From: a bacterium
GTDB lineage: Bacteria > Vulcanimicrobiota > Vulcanimicrobiia > Vulcanimicrobiales > SCRA01
DNA: 14,351 nucleotides
NCBI GenBank assembly: GCA_004298675.1
Contig: SCRI01000032.1
Span: 1 to 14,351, forward strand
Reading direction: 5' to 3'
In this document: positions 5,722-13,205 of the stretch, piece by piece
Layout of the letters: the number at the start of each line of letters is the position of its first letter
How positions within the stretch are numbered: position 1 is the stretch's first letter
The notes under the pieces: generated by a model
What the model was told of the DNA's origin: nothing
Databases searched by the model: none
Seen by the model: the letters and a program-made list of their open reading frames with translations, nothing else
Program-made: the position numbers and the translations under genes

Positions 5722-6972
5722 ATGACGTATCCGACGCTTCACCCTCTGCGCGACCTCCGCGAGAACCGCGGGCTTGAGGATATCGCCGCCACGACGGCCG
5801 CCGCCTTGGAAGCGTGCGGCCTGGGCGCCCGCATCGTGCCCGGTGCACGCATCGCGATCACCGCCGGCAGCCGCGGTATCACCGATATCGCCGGGGTTTT
5901 GCGCGCGGTGGCCGCTTTCGTCCGCGCGCGCGGTGGCGAGCCCTTTGTGATTCCAGCGATGGGTTCTCACGGCGGGGGAACTGCCGAGGGTCAAGTGACG
6001 ATCCTGCGCGAGCTCGGCATCACGGAAACGAGCATCGCCACGCAGATCCACGCGCAGATGGACGTGGTCGACATCGGCACAGCAGGCGGCATTCCCGTCG
6101 TCTGCGACGCCCTCGCGGCGGCAGCCGACGGCATCATCATCGTCGCTAGAGTCAAGCCCCACACCGATTTCACCGGCACCATCGAGAGCGGCATCTTGAA
6201 GATGAGCGCGATCGGGCTGGGGAAAGCAGCCGGCGCCAAGATCTACCATTCGGCCTTCGCACGTGACGGCTACGAACGCGTGATCCGCGCCGTCAGCGCG
6301 GTCGCGCTCGAGCGCCTTACGATCCTCGCGGGGGTGGCGATCGTCGAAGACAATCGCGGCCGCACGCATACCATTGAAGCCAGCGCGGCTCCGGACGTGG
6401 TTGCCATGGAGGAGCGGCTGCTCTGTCTTGCCCGTGAGCTCATGTCGACACTGCCGTTCCCGGAGTTAGATCTGCTCATCGTCGACGAGATGGGCAAGAA
6501 CGTCTCGGGCACCGGAATGGACACGAACGTCACCGGGCGCGCCACCGACGGCCGCTCTCAGAAGGTCCCCACGCCGCTGGTCAAGCGGCTCTTCGTCCGA
6601 GATTTGACGGAGGCTTCACACGGCAACGCCACCGGGATCGGACTGGCTGACTTCTGCAGCCAGCGCCTCGCCGACAAGATCGACTGGCAGGCCACCTACT
6701 TGAATGCCCTGACGGCCGCGCAACCCGCAGCCGCACGCCTGCCAATCGTCTGCCCGAACGATCGCTTCGCCGTCGACAACGCACTCGTTGCCGCCGGAAT
6801 CGAAGATGGCGCCGCGGCGCGCATCGCGAGGATACACAACACGCTGCACATGGAGGCGATCTACGCCTCACCGGCGGCGCTACGCGACGTCACCGATCGC
6901 GAGCGCTACGCTGCCGGCGACGAATGCGATGCACTGACGTTCGACCAAGACTCGAACCTGCTACCTCTGTAA
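5722..6972 (+). CDS. LarA-like protein (nickel-dependent lactate racemase family, DUF2088)
   Basis: This 416-residue protein belongs to the LarA/DUF2088 group, whose known members racemise or epimerise 2-hydroxyacids with a nickel-pincer nucleotide. Motifs seen are PAMGSHGGGTAEG (78-90, with H83), VKPHTDFTG (144-152, with H147) and ESGILKMSAIGLGKAAGAK (155-173). H147 and a Lys in the last stretch (K160 or K168) would correspond to the Ni-ligand His and the cofactor-linking Lys of LarA. The usual N-terminal SDxTRP-type motif is replaced by ITAGSRGIT (46-54), so this is a divergent branch and racemase activity is not proven. The ATG at 5722 has AAAGG 7 bases upstream. The leader carries a short GGGCTG/CAGCCC hairpin (5686-5700). 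It is divergent from the lyase with O2 between them. No larB, larC or larE cofactor genes are visible. Confidence 0.75.
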   Translation: MTYPTLHPLRDLRENRGLEDIAATTAAALEACGLGARIVPGARIAITAGSRGITDIAGVLRAVAAFVRARGGEPFVIPAMGSHGGGTAEGQVTILRELGITETSIATQIHAQMDVVDIGTAGGIPVVCDALAAAADGIIIVARVKPHTDFTGTIESGILKMSAIGLGKAAGAKIYHSAFARDGYERVIRAVSAVALERLTILAGVAIVEDNRGRTHTIEASAAPDVVAMEERLLCLARELMSTLPFPELDLLIVDEMGKNVSGTGMDTNVTGRATDGRSQKVPTPLVKRLFVRDLTEASHGNATGIGLADFCSQRLADKIDWQATYLNALTAAQPAAARLPIVCPNDRFAVDNALVAAGIEDGAAARIARIHNTLHMEAIYASPAALRDVTDRERYAAGDECDALTFDQDSNLLPL

Positions 6973-7003
6973 CCCAGCTAACGAGGACCGAAAGGGTACG
7001 ATC

Positions 7004-8137
7004 ATGCGACGACTCCTCTCTTCATTCATGGCCATGGCCGCGGTGACCGGCGCGGTTGGATTAGCGACCTCGAGTATGGCGGCCACCCAGCCAACGCTCA
7101 AATGGACTGCGGTTTTCGACGCGACCGGGCCCGCCGGGCCTTACGGTTCCGTACAGAAGAATGCGTTCGAGCTGGCGATCTCCGATATCCAAAGCGGGAA
7201 GATCGACACCGGAAACCAGCCCATCTCCATCGCACTGCAAGATTCCGCAACCTCGCCCGCTCAAGTGATCAACATCATACAGCCGGCGCTAGCCGACGGG
7301 GCGTCGTTCATCATCGGACCAACGCTCTCGAGCGAGTTCTTCAAGGCGGCGCCACTCGCAGTGGGGGCACACGTCCCAGAGATGGGCGTCTCAACGACCG
7401 CAAACGGGATCCCCGCACTCGGGCCTTGCGTGTACCGCGACGCCCTCTCGGAGGCACAGATCGTACCCGACGTCGTGAAGGGCGTGGTGGCTGCTTGGCA
7501 CGCGAAGACGGCCGCGATCGTCTACGGTGACGACGACTCGTTCACGAAAAGCGACTACACGCTCTATAACGCCGCCCTGCAACGGGCCGGCATCCGCATC
7601 GCCGACGTCGAGACGTTCCACAAAGGCGACGTCGACTTTCGCGCCCAGCTGACCAAGGTCAAGCAGCTGAAGCCTGACATCGTCGTCTACGGCGCGGATA
7701 TCGCCGAAGGGGCTAAGCTTCTGGAGCAGGCGCACGAGTTGGGCATGACCGCGCATACCATTGGCGGCAACGGATTCAACACGCCGAAGGTCGTCGCTCT
7801 CGCGGGCAAGGCGGCCGACGGCGTCGTCGTCGGGTCGGCTTGGTACAGCGGCGAGGAGACCAAGGGCAATCAAGCCTTCGTTAGCGCCTATAAAGCGCGC
7901 TTCGGGCAACTGCCCGATCAGTTCGCGGCGCAGGCCTACGCGGGCGTGCAGATCGCAGCGGCTGCAGTGAAACGCTCCCACCCCGCCAACGCTGCCGCCA
8001 TGTGTGAGGCGCTGAGGAACGTCGGTACGGTCGAAACGGTGGTTGGACCATTCCGTTTCGCGCCATCCCGGGATGCGGATGCACACGGTGCAGTCGTACA
8101 GATCAAGAACGGGGTCTTCGTCAAGTTCGAGGGTTAA
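7004..8137 (+). CDS. ABC transporter substrate-binding protein, branched-chain amino acid type
   Basis: This 377-residue protein is exported and belongs to the periplasmic-binding-protein type I (LivJ-like, Peripla_BP_6) family. A signal peptide is clear: MRRLL, a hydrophobic run to about residue 24, and a likely cut after SSMA (26). The mature part starts with WTAVFDATGPAGPYG, then IIGPTLSSEFFKAAP, KTAAIVYGDDDSFTKSD and KPDIVVYGADIAEGAKLLEQ, the expected order of the two lobes. GAAAGGG about 10 bases upstream is the ribosome site. It follows the larA-like gene by 31 bases on the same strand, so the two may share a transcript and the O2 control. No permease or ATPase gene is adjacent, so it must work with a transporter encoded elsewhere. 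The ligand is unknown; family members bind amino acids, amides, aromatic acids and other small carboxylates. Confidence 0.9.
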   Translation: MRRLLSSFMAMAAVTGAVGLATSSMAATQPTLKWTAVFDATGPAGPYGSVQKNAFELAISDIQSGKIDTGNQPISIALQDSATSPAQVINIIQPALADGASFIIGPTLSSEFFKAAPLAVGAHVPEMGVSTTANGIPALGPCVYRDALSEAQIVPDVVKGVVAAWHAKTAAIVYGDDDSFTKSDYTLYNAALQRAGIRIADVETFHKGDVDFRAQLTKVKQLKPDIVVYGADIAEGAKLLEQAHELGMTAHTIGGNGFNTPKVVALAGKAADGVVVGSAWYSGEETKGNQAFVSAYKARFGQLPDQFAAQAYAGVQIAAAAVKRSHPANAAAMCEALRNVGTVETVVGPFRFAPSRDADAHGAVVQIKNGVFVKFEG

Positions 8138-8146
8138 CCGTCAGGA

Positions 8147-8187
8147 GCGCATCGCCCCGAGTTCAGACGATCGGCTGCGGCGAGCGC
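8147..8187. terminator. Imperfect stem between convergent genes, possible shared terminator
   Basis: GCGC, a bulged A and TCGCC (8147-8156) pair with GGCGAGCGC (8179-8187) around a 22-base loop. It lies between the ends of two convergent genes and overlaps the last base of the minus-strand stop codon. There is no T-run on either side, so this is a weak call. Confidence 0.25.
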
Positions 8188-8624
8188 TACGGTTTCATGA
8201 CGCCGTAGCCGGCGGCCGAAAGCACCGCCATCACGAACATCAGCACGCCCATCGTCGCCCCGACGCCGCGGACGTAACGCTCGCCCGCGGCGACGGCGAC
8301 GTATCCAAGCGCGGCCAGCACGAGGTGCTCGAGGGCATGCAGCGACGCGTGCGCGTCGAGATAGTCGTACAACGACGGCCACATGACGAACATCATCGCG
8401 ATCGGAGCAAGCACCGTCAGCACGAGCCAACGCGCACCGGAGGCGGGTGAGCCTTTCGCACTGGGATCACGCACGAAGAACGCCGCGGCGGCACCCAGGA
8501 GCACCAGCCCGCTGTGATCGAGGTGATGAATCGCGATTGGTTCGTCCACGCCGGCAAAAGCCGGGATGACCGAAGCCAGGACGGCGATGATACCGAGGGT
8601 CCATGCAATACCGCGGCGCGTCAT
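8187..8624 (-). CDS. Small His-rich membrane protein of the heme-copper operon
   Basis: I do not recognise a named family. This 145-residue protein has about five hydrophobic segments: roughly residues 7-24 (possibly a cleaved signal ending AFA), 38-51, 66-83, 95-112 and 118-140. Two histidine clusters stand out: HHLDH (33-37) at the start of the second segment, and H92, H96, H100 (H-x3-H-x3-H) leading into the fourth, with E99 beside them. Such spacing places the second set on one helix face and could bind copper or heme, as in the CtaG type of oxidase assembly factor, but homology to CtaG is not established here. Its ATG overlaps the subunit I stop (ATGA), so it is coupled to the oxidase-type genes. 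A third subunit, an assembly factor and a copper-delivery protein are all possible. Confidence 0.7.
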   Translation of the reverse strand: MTRRGIAWTLGIIAVLASVIPAFAGVDEPIAIHHLDHSGLVLLGAAAAFFVRDPSAKGSPASGARWLVLTVLAPIAMMFVMWPSLYDYLDAHASLHALEHLVLAALGYVAVAAGERYVRGVGATMGVLMFVMAVLSAAGYGVMKP

Positions 8625-10093
8625 GCCGTACGCCTCCGTGCGATAGCGGCCAAGCGTATCGCTTCAACGAGCACGATGACGAGCGCGATCAAGAGGATGA
8701 TCACGCCCACCGACGCCAGGCCCGATAGCTCCGGACCGGGCGCGGGCTGCACGGCATACCGGCGCGGCACCCCTTCGGCGCCAGCGATGTAGAAACCGAG
8801 CAAGAACAAGCCGCCGCCGCCGAAGAAACCCAACCCCACCAGCCAGCGCACGGCGGCTGAGCTGATGCTGCCGCTGCGTTCCTCCAGCATCATGAACGTC
8901 CAACCCAGCACGAAGAGCACCACGCCCTCCAACAGATAGGTGTGGAAGTGCGCCGGCACCCAGAGCGTGTTGTGCAGATCCGAGTTGATGGGAATGGTGG
9001 CGTCGAGCACGGCGCCAAAGCCGCCCACGATCCATCCCACCAGGCCGCCGAACATGAAGAGCGATCCGAGACTCCAGCGCATGCGCGAGCGGTAGACGAG
9101 CATGAGGCTACCGTACACGGTCACGAGCGCCGTCGGAATCGAGGAGAGGTAGGAGGCGGCCTCGCCGATGTACTGCAGCGCGCGAATCTGCACGAAGTCC
9201 ATGTACAGATGGTGGAAGTATGCGATGGCGACGAACACCAGCGTCCCCCACCAGGCCACGGCGAGCGCCACCGAGGTATGGTACTCGCGATCCGCGTAGC
9301 GCGGCATCCCCACGTAGACCCCCGCCACGGCCATGTAGATCGTGAGGTTCGCGAAGGCGTGACCGAAGAAGTACGTGAGATTCTTGGCCCAGAGGGGGTC
9401 GATCACGACGCTTGGTGAGATCCAATGCACGATCAGCGCGACACCGATGATCATGCCGATGGTGCCGGTGAGCACACCGTCGACCGCGGCCACGAGCGCC
9501 GCGTATGCCTGCGGCGGCGGCGGCGTCCGGCCACTCTGCTCAAAGGCGCGGCGGTGAAACACGTAGTCCCAGCCGAGGGCGCCGCGGAAGCCGCCATAGC
9601 GGCTGAGCACGCATCCCAGCATTTGCGTGCACCACATCATCCAACCGATCGTCACCAGCGCGACGCCGATCAGATAGAAGCCGGTGGCCCATGACGGCCA
9701 CCACGTCCCCACGAACGGCAGGGGATAGAGGAACGTCCACGCGGCTCCGAATTGGCCGGCCAGCACGCTGATGACGACAGCGATGGCGCCTGCGACGATA
9801 AAGCCCCAGGCCCAGTACGCCAGCCGCTCATCGAGGACGGTCTCCAAGCGCATGAGGTACCAGAGCTCACCCATCGACGCCACGGCGACGGCGGTGATCA
9901 TGCCGATCCCGTGCAGCGTCATGAGCGAGTAGAACGTCTGCGGCGCATACGCGATCCAGCCGGCCTGCTCCATGCGCATACTGAAACCGATTAGGATCAT
10001 GAGCGCGAAGATGGCGAATCCGGTGATGAGATACGTCCACATGACGCGGCGAGCGGCGCTCAGCTCGCGTGGATCAAGCGTCGTCGTCATCAT
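8621..10093 (-). CDS. Heme-copper oxidase superfamily subunit I, B-family-like, Tyr-to-Asn (candidate NO reductase)
   Basis: This is a polytopic catalytic subunit of 490 residues with about 12-13 membrane helices. All six metal-binding His are present: H61 (low-spin heme, TLHGIGM), H245 and HH294-295 (CuB, FFGHAFAN and YFHHLYMDF), and H382 and H384 (VPAHFHTY, high- and low-spin hemes). HNTLWVPAHFH and VPRRY match the B (ba3) family. The residue four after the helix VI His, which is the His-cross-linked Tyr in A- and B-family oxygen reductases (HPEVY, HPIVY), is N249 here. This Tyr donates an electron and a proton when O2 is split, and its loss is typical of NO reductases. Two adjacent ATGs are possible starts, 10093 or 10090. 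The first overlaps the subunit II stop, and GAGG lies just upstream. The superfamily is certain; the NO reductase role is an inference. Confidence 0.9.
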   Translation of the reverse strand: MMTTTLDPRELSAARRVMWTYLITGFAIFALMILIGFSMRMEQAGWIAYAPQTFYSLMTLHGIGMITAVAVASMGELWYLMRLETVLDERLAYWAWGFIVAGAIAVVISVLAGQFGAAWTFLYPLPFVGTWWPSWATGFYLIGVALVTIGWMMWCTQMLGCVLSRYGGFRGALGWDYVFHRRAFEQSGRTPPPPQAYAALVAAVDGVLTGTIGMIIGVALIVHWISPSVVIDPLWAKNLTYFFGHAFANLTIYMAVAGVYVGMPRYADREYHTSVALAVAWWGTLVFVAIAYFHHLYMDFVQIRALQYIGEAASYLSSIPTALVTVYGSLMLVYRSRMRWSLGSLFMFGGLVGWIVGGFGAVLDATIPINSDLHNTLWVPAHFHTYLLEGVVLFVLGWTFMMLEERSGSISSAAVRWLVGLGFFGGGGLFLLGFYIAGAEGVPRRYAVQPAPGPELSGLASVGVIILLIALVIVLVEAIRLAAIARRRTA

Positions 10094-10611
10094 TGTACCT
10101 CAAAGCTCGACTGCATCTGAGCATGCGCAACGCCGCAATACTCCAAGCAACGCACGACATATTTTCCAGGCGTGGTGAAATCGACCCGAAGGTGATTGAC
10201 GTAGTCCGGCATGGCCTGGACTTGGGCCACGAGTTTACCGGCCGGGTCGTAGATGCCGAAGCCGTGGTTGACGTCGGTGGCAGTAACGTCGAAGACGATC
10301 GGTGTCTTCGACGGCACAGAAGGCGGCAGCGTGAAGCTGAACTGCTGCGCCACCACTTTGAAATGCTGTTCCGAGCCGAGCACTTTCGCACCCGAGTAAG
10401 GGAACCACGGTACGGAGACCGCGAAGGCGATGATAACGGCCACGCCGAGGATGCGCGCCCACCATTTGCGCGCGGCGTAACCCATGCGGGACACCTCGGC
10501 CTGCGGCAGCGGCTTGCCTAGTGAGCTCAGCGCGACCGCCGTCATAAACGCGATGATGCACCCGGCGCCGATCAAGAACACCACCAGAACGATGGTCGTA
10601 GTCTCAGCCAT
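10090..10611 (-). CDS. CuA-containing subunit II of the heme-copper enzyme
   Basis: This 173-residue membrane-anchored cupredoxin accepts electrons from cytochrome c or a cupredoxin and passes them to subunit I. Two N-terminal hydrophobic segments (about 5-27 and 53-70) precede the external beta-barrel. The binuclear CuA site is complete: H116 in VNHGFGIYDP, then C155, E157, C159, H163 and M166 in CLEYCGVAHAQM. It is short, like ba3-type subunits, although those usually have only one helix. AGGAGAGG lies 8 bases before the ATG at 10611, a strong ribosome site. It is the first gene of the operon. A weak promoter (TTGCCT, 18 bases, TACGAT) can be drawn about 45-75 bases upstream. CuA does not rule out an NO reductase, since CuA-bearing NO reductases are known (qCuANOR and NorSY types). 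Confidence 0.9.
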   Translation of the reverse strand: MAETTTIVLVVFLIGAGCIIAFMTAVALSSLGKPLPQAEVSRMGYAARKWWARILGVAVIIAFAVSVPWFPYSGAKVLGSEQHFKVVAQQFSFTLPPSVPSKTPIVFDVTATDVNHGFGIYDPAGKLVAQVQAMPDYVNHLRVDFTTPGKYVVRCLEYCGVAHAQMQSSFEVQ

Positions 10612-10689
10612 ACAGCGCGCCTCTCCTGTGGATCCAGCAAGGAGCGTTTCGAGACTATCGTACCGTAAGAAGGCAAGCCCAGGCAAATC

Positions 10690-10726
10690 GATCGCCGCCG
10701 ATACCCTCCACGGCCCGGCGGCGATC
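10690..10726 (-). terminator. Strong hairpin downstream of the VOC gene
   Basis: An 11-bp perfect stem, GATCGCCGCCG (10690-10700) with CGGCGGCGATC (10716-10726), encloses a 15-base loop. It begins 14 bases after the stop of the minus-strand VOC gene and is followed there by GATTTGCC, a poor T-run. Its position between that gene and the heme-copper operon promoter supports a terminator. Confidence 0.5.
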
Positions 10727-10740
10727 AGGTAGTGAAATCG

Positions 10741-11118
10741 TCAGTTCGCGTGCTTACGCTGGTGGATTCCGAACGAATTGCCGTCCGGATCCTGGCCAAA
10801 GGCGATGAAACAGACCGGCGTTTCCATCGGATCGCTCAACTGAGCGCCGTTGGCGCGAAAACGCGCGACGGCGGCGTCGATATCGCCGACGGCGAAGAGC
10901 GCCCCGTAGCCCTGACCGGGAGATGCGTCTTCGGGCGCATAGACGCCGAACGTCGCGCCGTCGGGAAGCTCGAACTCCGCACCCGACTCTTGGACCTTGG
11001 TGGGCGTCATGCCCAGCACGTCACGATAGAAAGCGATGAGCCGAGATGCATCCGTTGTCGCGGGGCCGAGGATATCGACGCCGATAATCGACGCACCGGA
11101 AGCGATGGTAGATGTCAT
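10741..11118 (-). CDS. VOC (glyoxalase/bleomycin-resistance) superfamily protein
   Basis: This 125-residue single-domain vicinal-oxygen-chelate fold protein would act as a dimer. The module order beta-alpha-beta-beta-beta shows as VDILGPATTDASRLIAFYRDVLGM, then FELPDGATFGVYAPE, then GALFAVGDIDAAVARFRANGAQ, then FGQDPDGNSFGIHQ. DPDGN near the end is a hallmark of the superfamily. The metal ligands of true glyoxalase I are not all evident: the first-strand His/Gln position looks like Asp in GVDILGP, and only a late His (FGIHQ) is clear. Catalysis therefore cannot be assigned; ligand binding or detoxification is possible. GAGGAGGG lies 7 bases before the ATG at 11118, a very good ribosome site. 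It is divergent from the FAD oxidase gene across 186 bases that hold a GGCGCGC/GCGCGCC hairpin (11192-11211). Confidence 0.85.
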   Translation of the reverse strand: MTSTIASGASIIGVDILGPATTDASRLIAFYRDVLGMTPTKVQESGAEFELPDGATFGVYAPEDASPGQGYGALFAVGDIDAAVARFRANGAQLSDPMETPVCFIAFGQDPDGNSFGIHQRKHAN

Positions 11119-11304
11119 GGACGAACCCTCCTCATTGGGCGGATGGCAAGACCGGCCTAGAGCATACCCCGGTCACGCGTCACCTAAGCCTGGCGCGCGG
11201 GGCGGCGCGCCCACAAGGTGGCGGCCCGCGCGCAAGTGAACGGGAACCGGACAGAGCGCCGATCGCATCGTGGCCGGTCGACGTGCCGACAAGAGGCGGT
11301 TCCA

Positions 11305-12723
11305 ATGAAGACGGAAGTGGTTAGCCAAGAAGCGCGCCGGACGATTCCCGACGGATTCTTCGATCCCATCGAGCAGCGGTTCGGCTCGCGCTTCTCGCGC
11401 GCGGAGGCGGTTCGCGATCATCACGGTCGCGACGAGTCGCCATACCCTCCCGTGCTTCCAGATGCCGTGGTGTACGCACACGGAACGGAAGACGTGGCGT
11501 GGCTGGCACGCCACTGCAACCAGCACGGCGTGCCGCTGATTGCCTTCGGTGCCGGCTCGTCGCTGGAGGGGCACCTGCTGGCCGTGCAGGGCGGGGTCAC
11601 CGTTGATCTTTCGGAGATGAACAAGATCGTCTCCATCGATGCCGAGGACCTCACCGCCACGGTGCAGGCGGGCGTCACGCGCGAGGAACTGAACGAGCGA
11701 CTGCGCCACACGGGCCTGTTCTTCCCCATCGACCCCGGCGCCAACGCCAGCCTGGGCGGCATGTCGGCAACGCGTGCGTCCGGAACCAACGCCGTACGCT
11801 ACGGCACCATGCGCGAAAACGTCATGAATCTCGAGGTGGTCACGGCCGATGGACGCGTAATCAAGACGGCGAACCGGGCGCGCAAGTCCTCGGCGGGCTA
11901 CGATCTCACGCACGTCTTCGTCGGCAGCGAAGGCACCCTGGGCATTATCACCGAGGTCACGGTGCGTCTGTACCCGCGGCCGGAGGCCACCTCCGCGGCC
12001 ATCTGCAATTTCCCAACGGTGGAGTCCGCGGTGGACAGCGTGATCGAGATCATCCAGATGGCGATCCCGGTGGCGCGCGTGGAGTTCATGGATACGCGGG
12101 CGGTCAAGGCTACCAACGCGCATAGCCATCTCACGTTGCGCGAATCGCCCTTACTGTTGTTCGAGTTCCACGGCAGCACCGCAGCCATCAAGGAGCAGGC
12201 CGAGGCGGTCCAGAGCATCACGCACGAGCACGGCGGCATGGATTTCGAGTGGGCCGAGCGGCCCGAAGAGCGCAGCCGCTTGTGGAAGGCGCGGCACGAC
12301 GCCTACTTCGCCGGACTGCAGTTGCGTCCGGGCTGCCGCTCCAGTACCACCGACGTCTGCGTGCCCATTTCGTCTCTGGCTCGCTGCGTGACGGAGACCG
12401 CCGCCGAACTCGACCAAGCCAGCTTCCCCTACACCATCGTGGGCCACGTGGGTGACGGCAACTTCCACGTGCTGATGCTGCTCGATCCCAACAACCCCGC
12501 CGAGTGGGAAGAGTCCGAGCGCATCAACGCCAACCTCGTGCGCCGGGCCATCGCCATGGACGGCACGTGCACCGGCGAGCACGGCGTGGGGTTGCACAAG
12601 ATGGAATTCATGGTGGCCGAGCACGGCGAAGACGCGCTCGACCTCATGCGCAGCTTGAAGCGCGCGTTCGACCCCAACAACATCCTGAATCCGGGCAAGA
12701 TCATCCCTCCCCACGCCGGGTAA
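11305..12723 (+). CDS. FAD-linked D-lactate dehydrogenase / 2-hydroxyacid oxidase (LDHD/GlcD type)
   Basis: This 472-residue flavoprotein oxidises D-2-hydroxyacids, such as D-lactate, to 2-oxoacids. The N-terminal PCMH FAD domain has FGAGSSLEGH (81-90), PGANASLGGMSATRASGTNA (144-163) and FVGSEGTLGIITE (205-217). The C-terminal FAD-oxidase cap has TTDVCVPIS (348-356), GHVGDGNFH (380-388), GTCTGEHGVG (420-429) and NPGK (462-465). GTNAVRYGTMRENVMNLEVV is nearly the version found in eukaryotic-type LDHD, so I prefer D-lactate dehydrogenase over glycolate oxidase GlcD; no glcE or glcF genes follow. The ATG at 11305 was chosen because AGAGG lies about 9 bases upstream and the family N-terminus begins here; the open frame further upstream is GC-rich and unlike the family. 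A partner role with the upstream larA-like racemase is possible but is not shown by linkage. Confidence 0.92.
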   Translation: MKTEVVSQEARRTIPDGFFDPIEQRFGSRFSRAEAVRDHHGRDESPYPPVLPDAVVYAHGTEDVAWLARHCNQHGVPLIAFGAGSSLEGHLLAVQGGVTVDLSEMNKIVSIDAEDLTATVQAGVTREELNERLRHTGLFFPIDPGANASLGGMSATRASGTNAVRYGTMRENVMNLEVVTADGRVIKTANRARKSSAGYDLTHVFVGSEGTLGIITEVTVRLYPRPEATSAAICNFPTVESAVDSVIEIIQMAIPVARVEFMDTRAVKATNAHSHLTLRESPLLLFEFHGSTAAIKEQAEAVQSITHEHGGMDFEWAERPEERSRLWKARHDAYFAGLQLRPGCRSSTTDVCVPISSLARCVTETAAELDQASFPYTIVGHVGDGNFHVLMLLDPNNPAEWEESERINANLVRRAIAMDGTCTGEHGVGLHKMEFMVAEHGEDALDLMRSLKRAFDPNNILNPGKIIPPHAG

Positions 12724-12745
12724 CGTGGGGAGCAACCTCCCCACG
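12707..12745 (+). terminator. Three-arm hairpin region at the end of the FAD oxidase gene
   Basis: CGTGGGGAG (12724-12732), directly after the TAA, pairs perfectly over 9 bp with CTCCCCACG at 12737-12745 (loop CAAC). It also pairs with an identical CTCCCCACG at 12707-12715 inside the last codons (8-base loop containing the stop). The two stems exclude each other. There is no T-run. It is probably the gene's 3' end structure, whose fold may depend on whether ribosomes occupy the last codons. Confidence 0.5.
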
Positions 12746-12797
12746 GCGGAGCGGCTCTGCGATGCCGGCTCACCTCGTCTAACGTCCGGTTCGATCG

Positions 12798-13205
12798 TCA
12801 TCCAAGACGCTCGCCAAGGGCACGGAGCAGACGTGCCCCGTTGCCGTGCCAGGCCGGCCCGTGCATGCAGGCCAATGTTTCAGGTTCCGTGGCGGCAAGC
12901 CGCTCGAGCATCCCGGACGCGTTTTTGGTGTGTGAGTAGTAATCCATGTGCGCGCGGAACGATTCACTGGGTTCCAAGATGTCGCCCTTCGTCAGCGCGG
13001 GATGACTCGCACCGCCTTGCGTGAAGAGATCGCCGCACAAGAGGGTACGCGTCGTTTCCTCCATCAGGAAGCCGCACTCCCAAGCGTGCGGAAGATGCGG
13101 CGTGAAGAACCAACGCACACGACGGCGCCCGAGCGTTACCACCTCTCCGTCATCCAGCGCTTGCGGCGCGCGGTCCGCCTGATCTCCGTCCCCGAGTTGG
13201 TCACT
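12798..13205 (-). pseudogene. 5'-truncated metallo-beta-lactamase-fold hydrolase remnant
   Basis: The readable frame holds the C-terminal half of an MBL-fold protein of the type with LLCGDLF: TPHLPHAWECGFLMEETTRT, then LLCGDLFTQGG (the Asp is a metal ligand), and a late His in CMHGPAWHG. It ends normally at 12798. Going upstream, family-like sequence (ADRAPQALDDGEVVTLGRRR) continues past the GTG at 13142, which is therefore not a natural start. It stops at an in-frame TAA at 13206-13208 without reaching the H-x-H-x-D-H zinc motif that must lie in the missing half. No such motif is visible in the other minus frames just upstream. The gene has lost its 5' half by deletion or rearrangement and cannot be an active hydrolase. 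A short protein could still be made from GTG 13142 (114 codons), but without the metal site. Confidence 0.7.

Noticed and set aside
5614-6369. Long open frame on the minus strand opposite the larA-like gene
   Set aside because: It is antisense to a well-conserved protein, has no recognisable domain or ribosome site, and is a by-product of high GC.
7391-8086. Long minus-strand frame opposite the substrate-binding protein
   Set aside because: No domain or ribosome site is seen; the plus-strand gene has a signal peptide and the full family pattern.
8187-10611. Ordinary ba3-type cytochrome c oxidase operon
   Set aside because: The missing cross-linked Tyr in subunit I (Asn in its place) makes a plain oxidase label unsafe, although the fold and CuA site are of that type.
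11173-12129. 318-codon minus-strand frame opposite the FAD oxidase
   Set aside because: The plus-strand protein has many FAD-oxidase motifs; the antisense frame has low-complexity, His/Arg-rich content and no homology.
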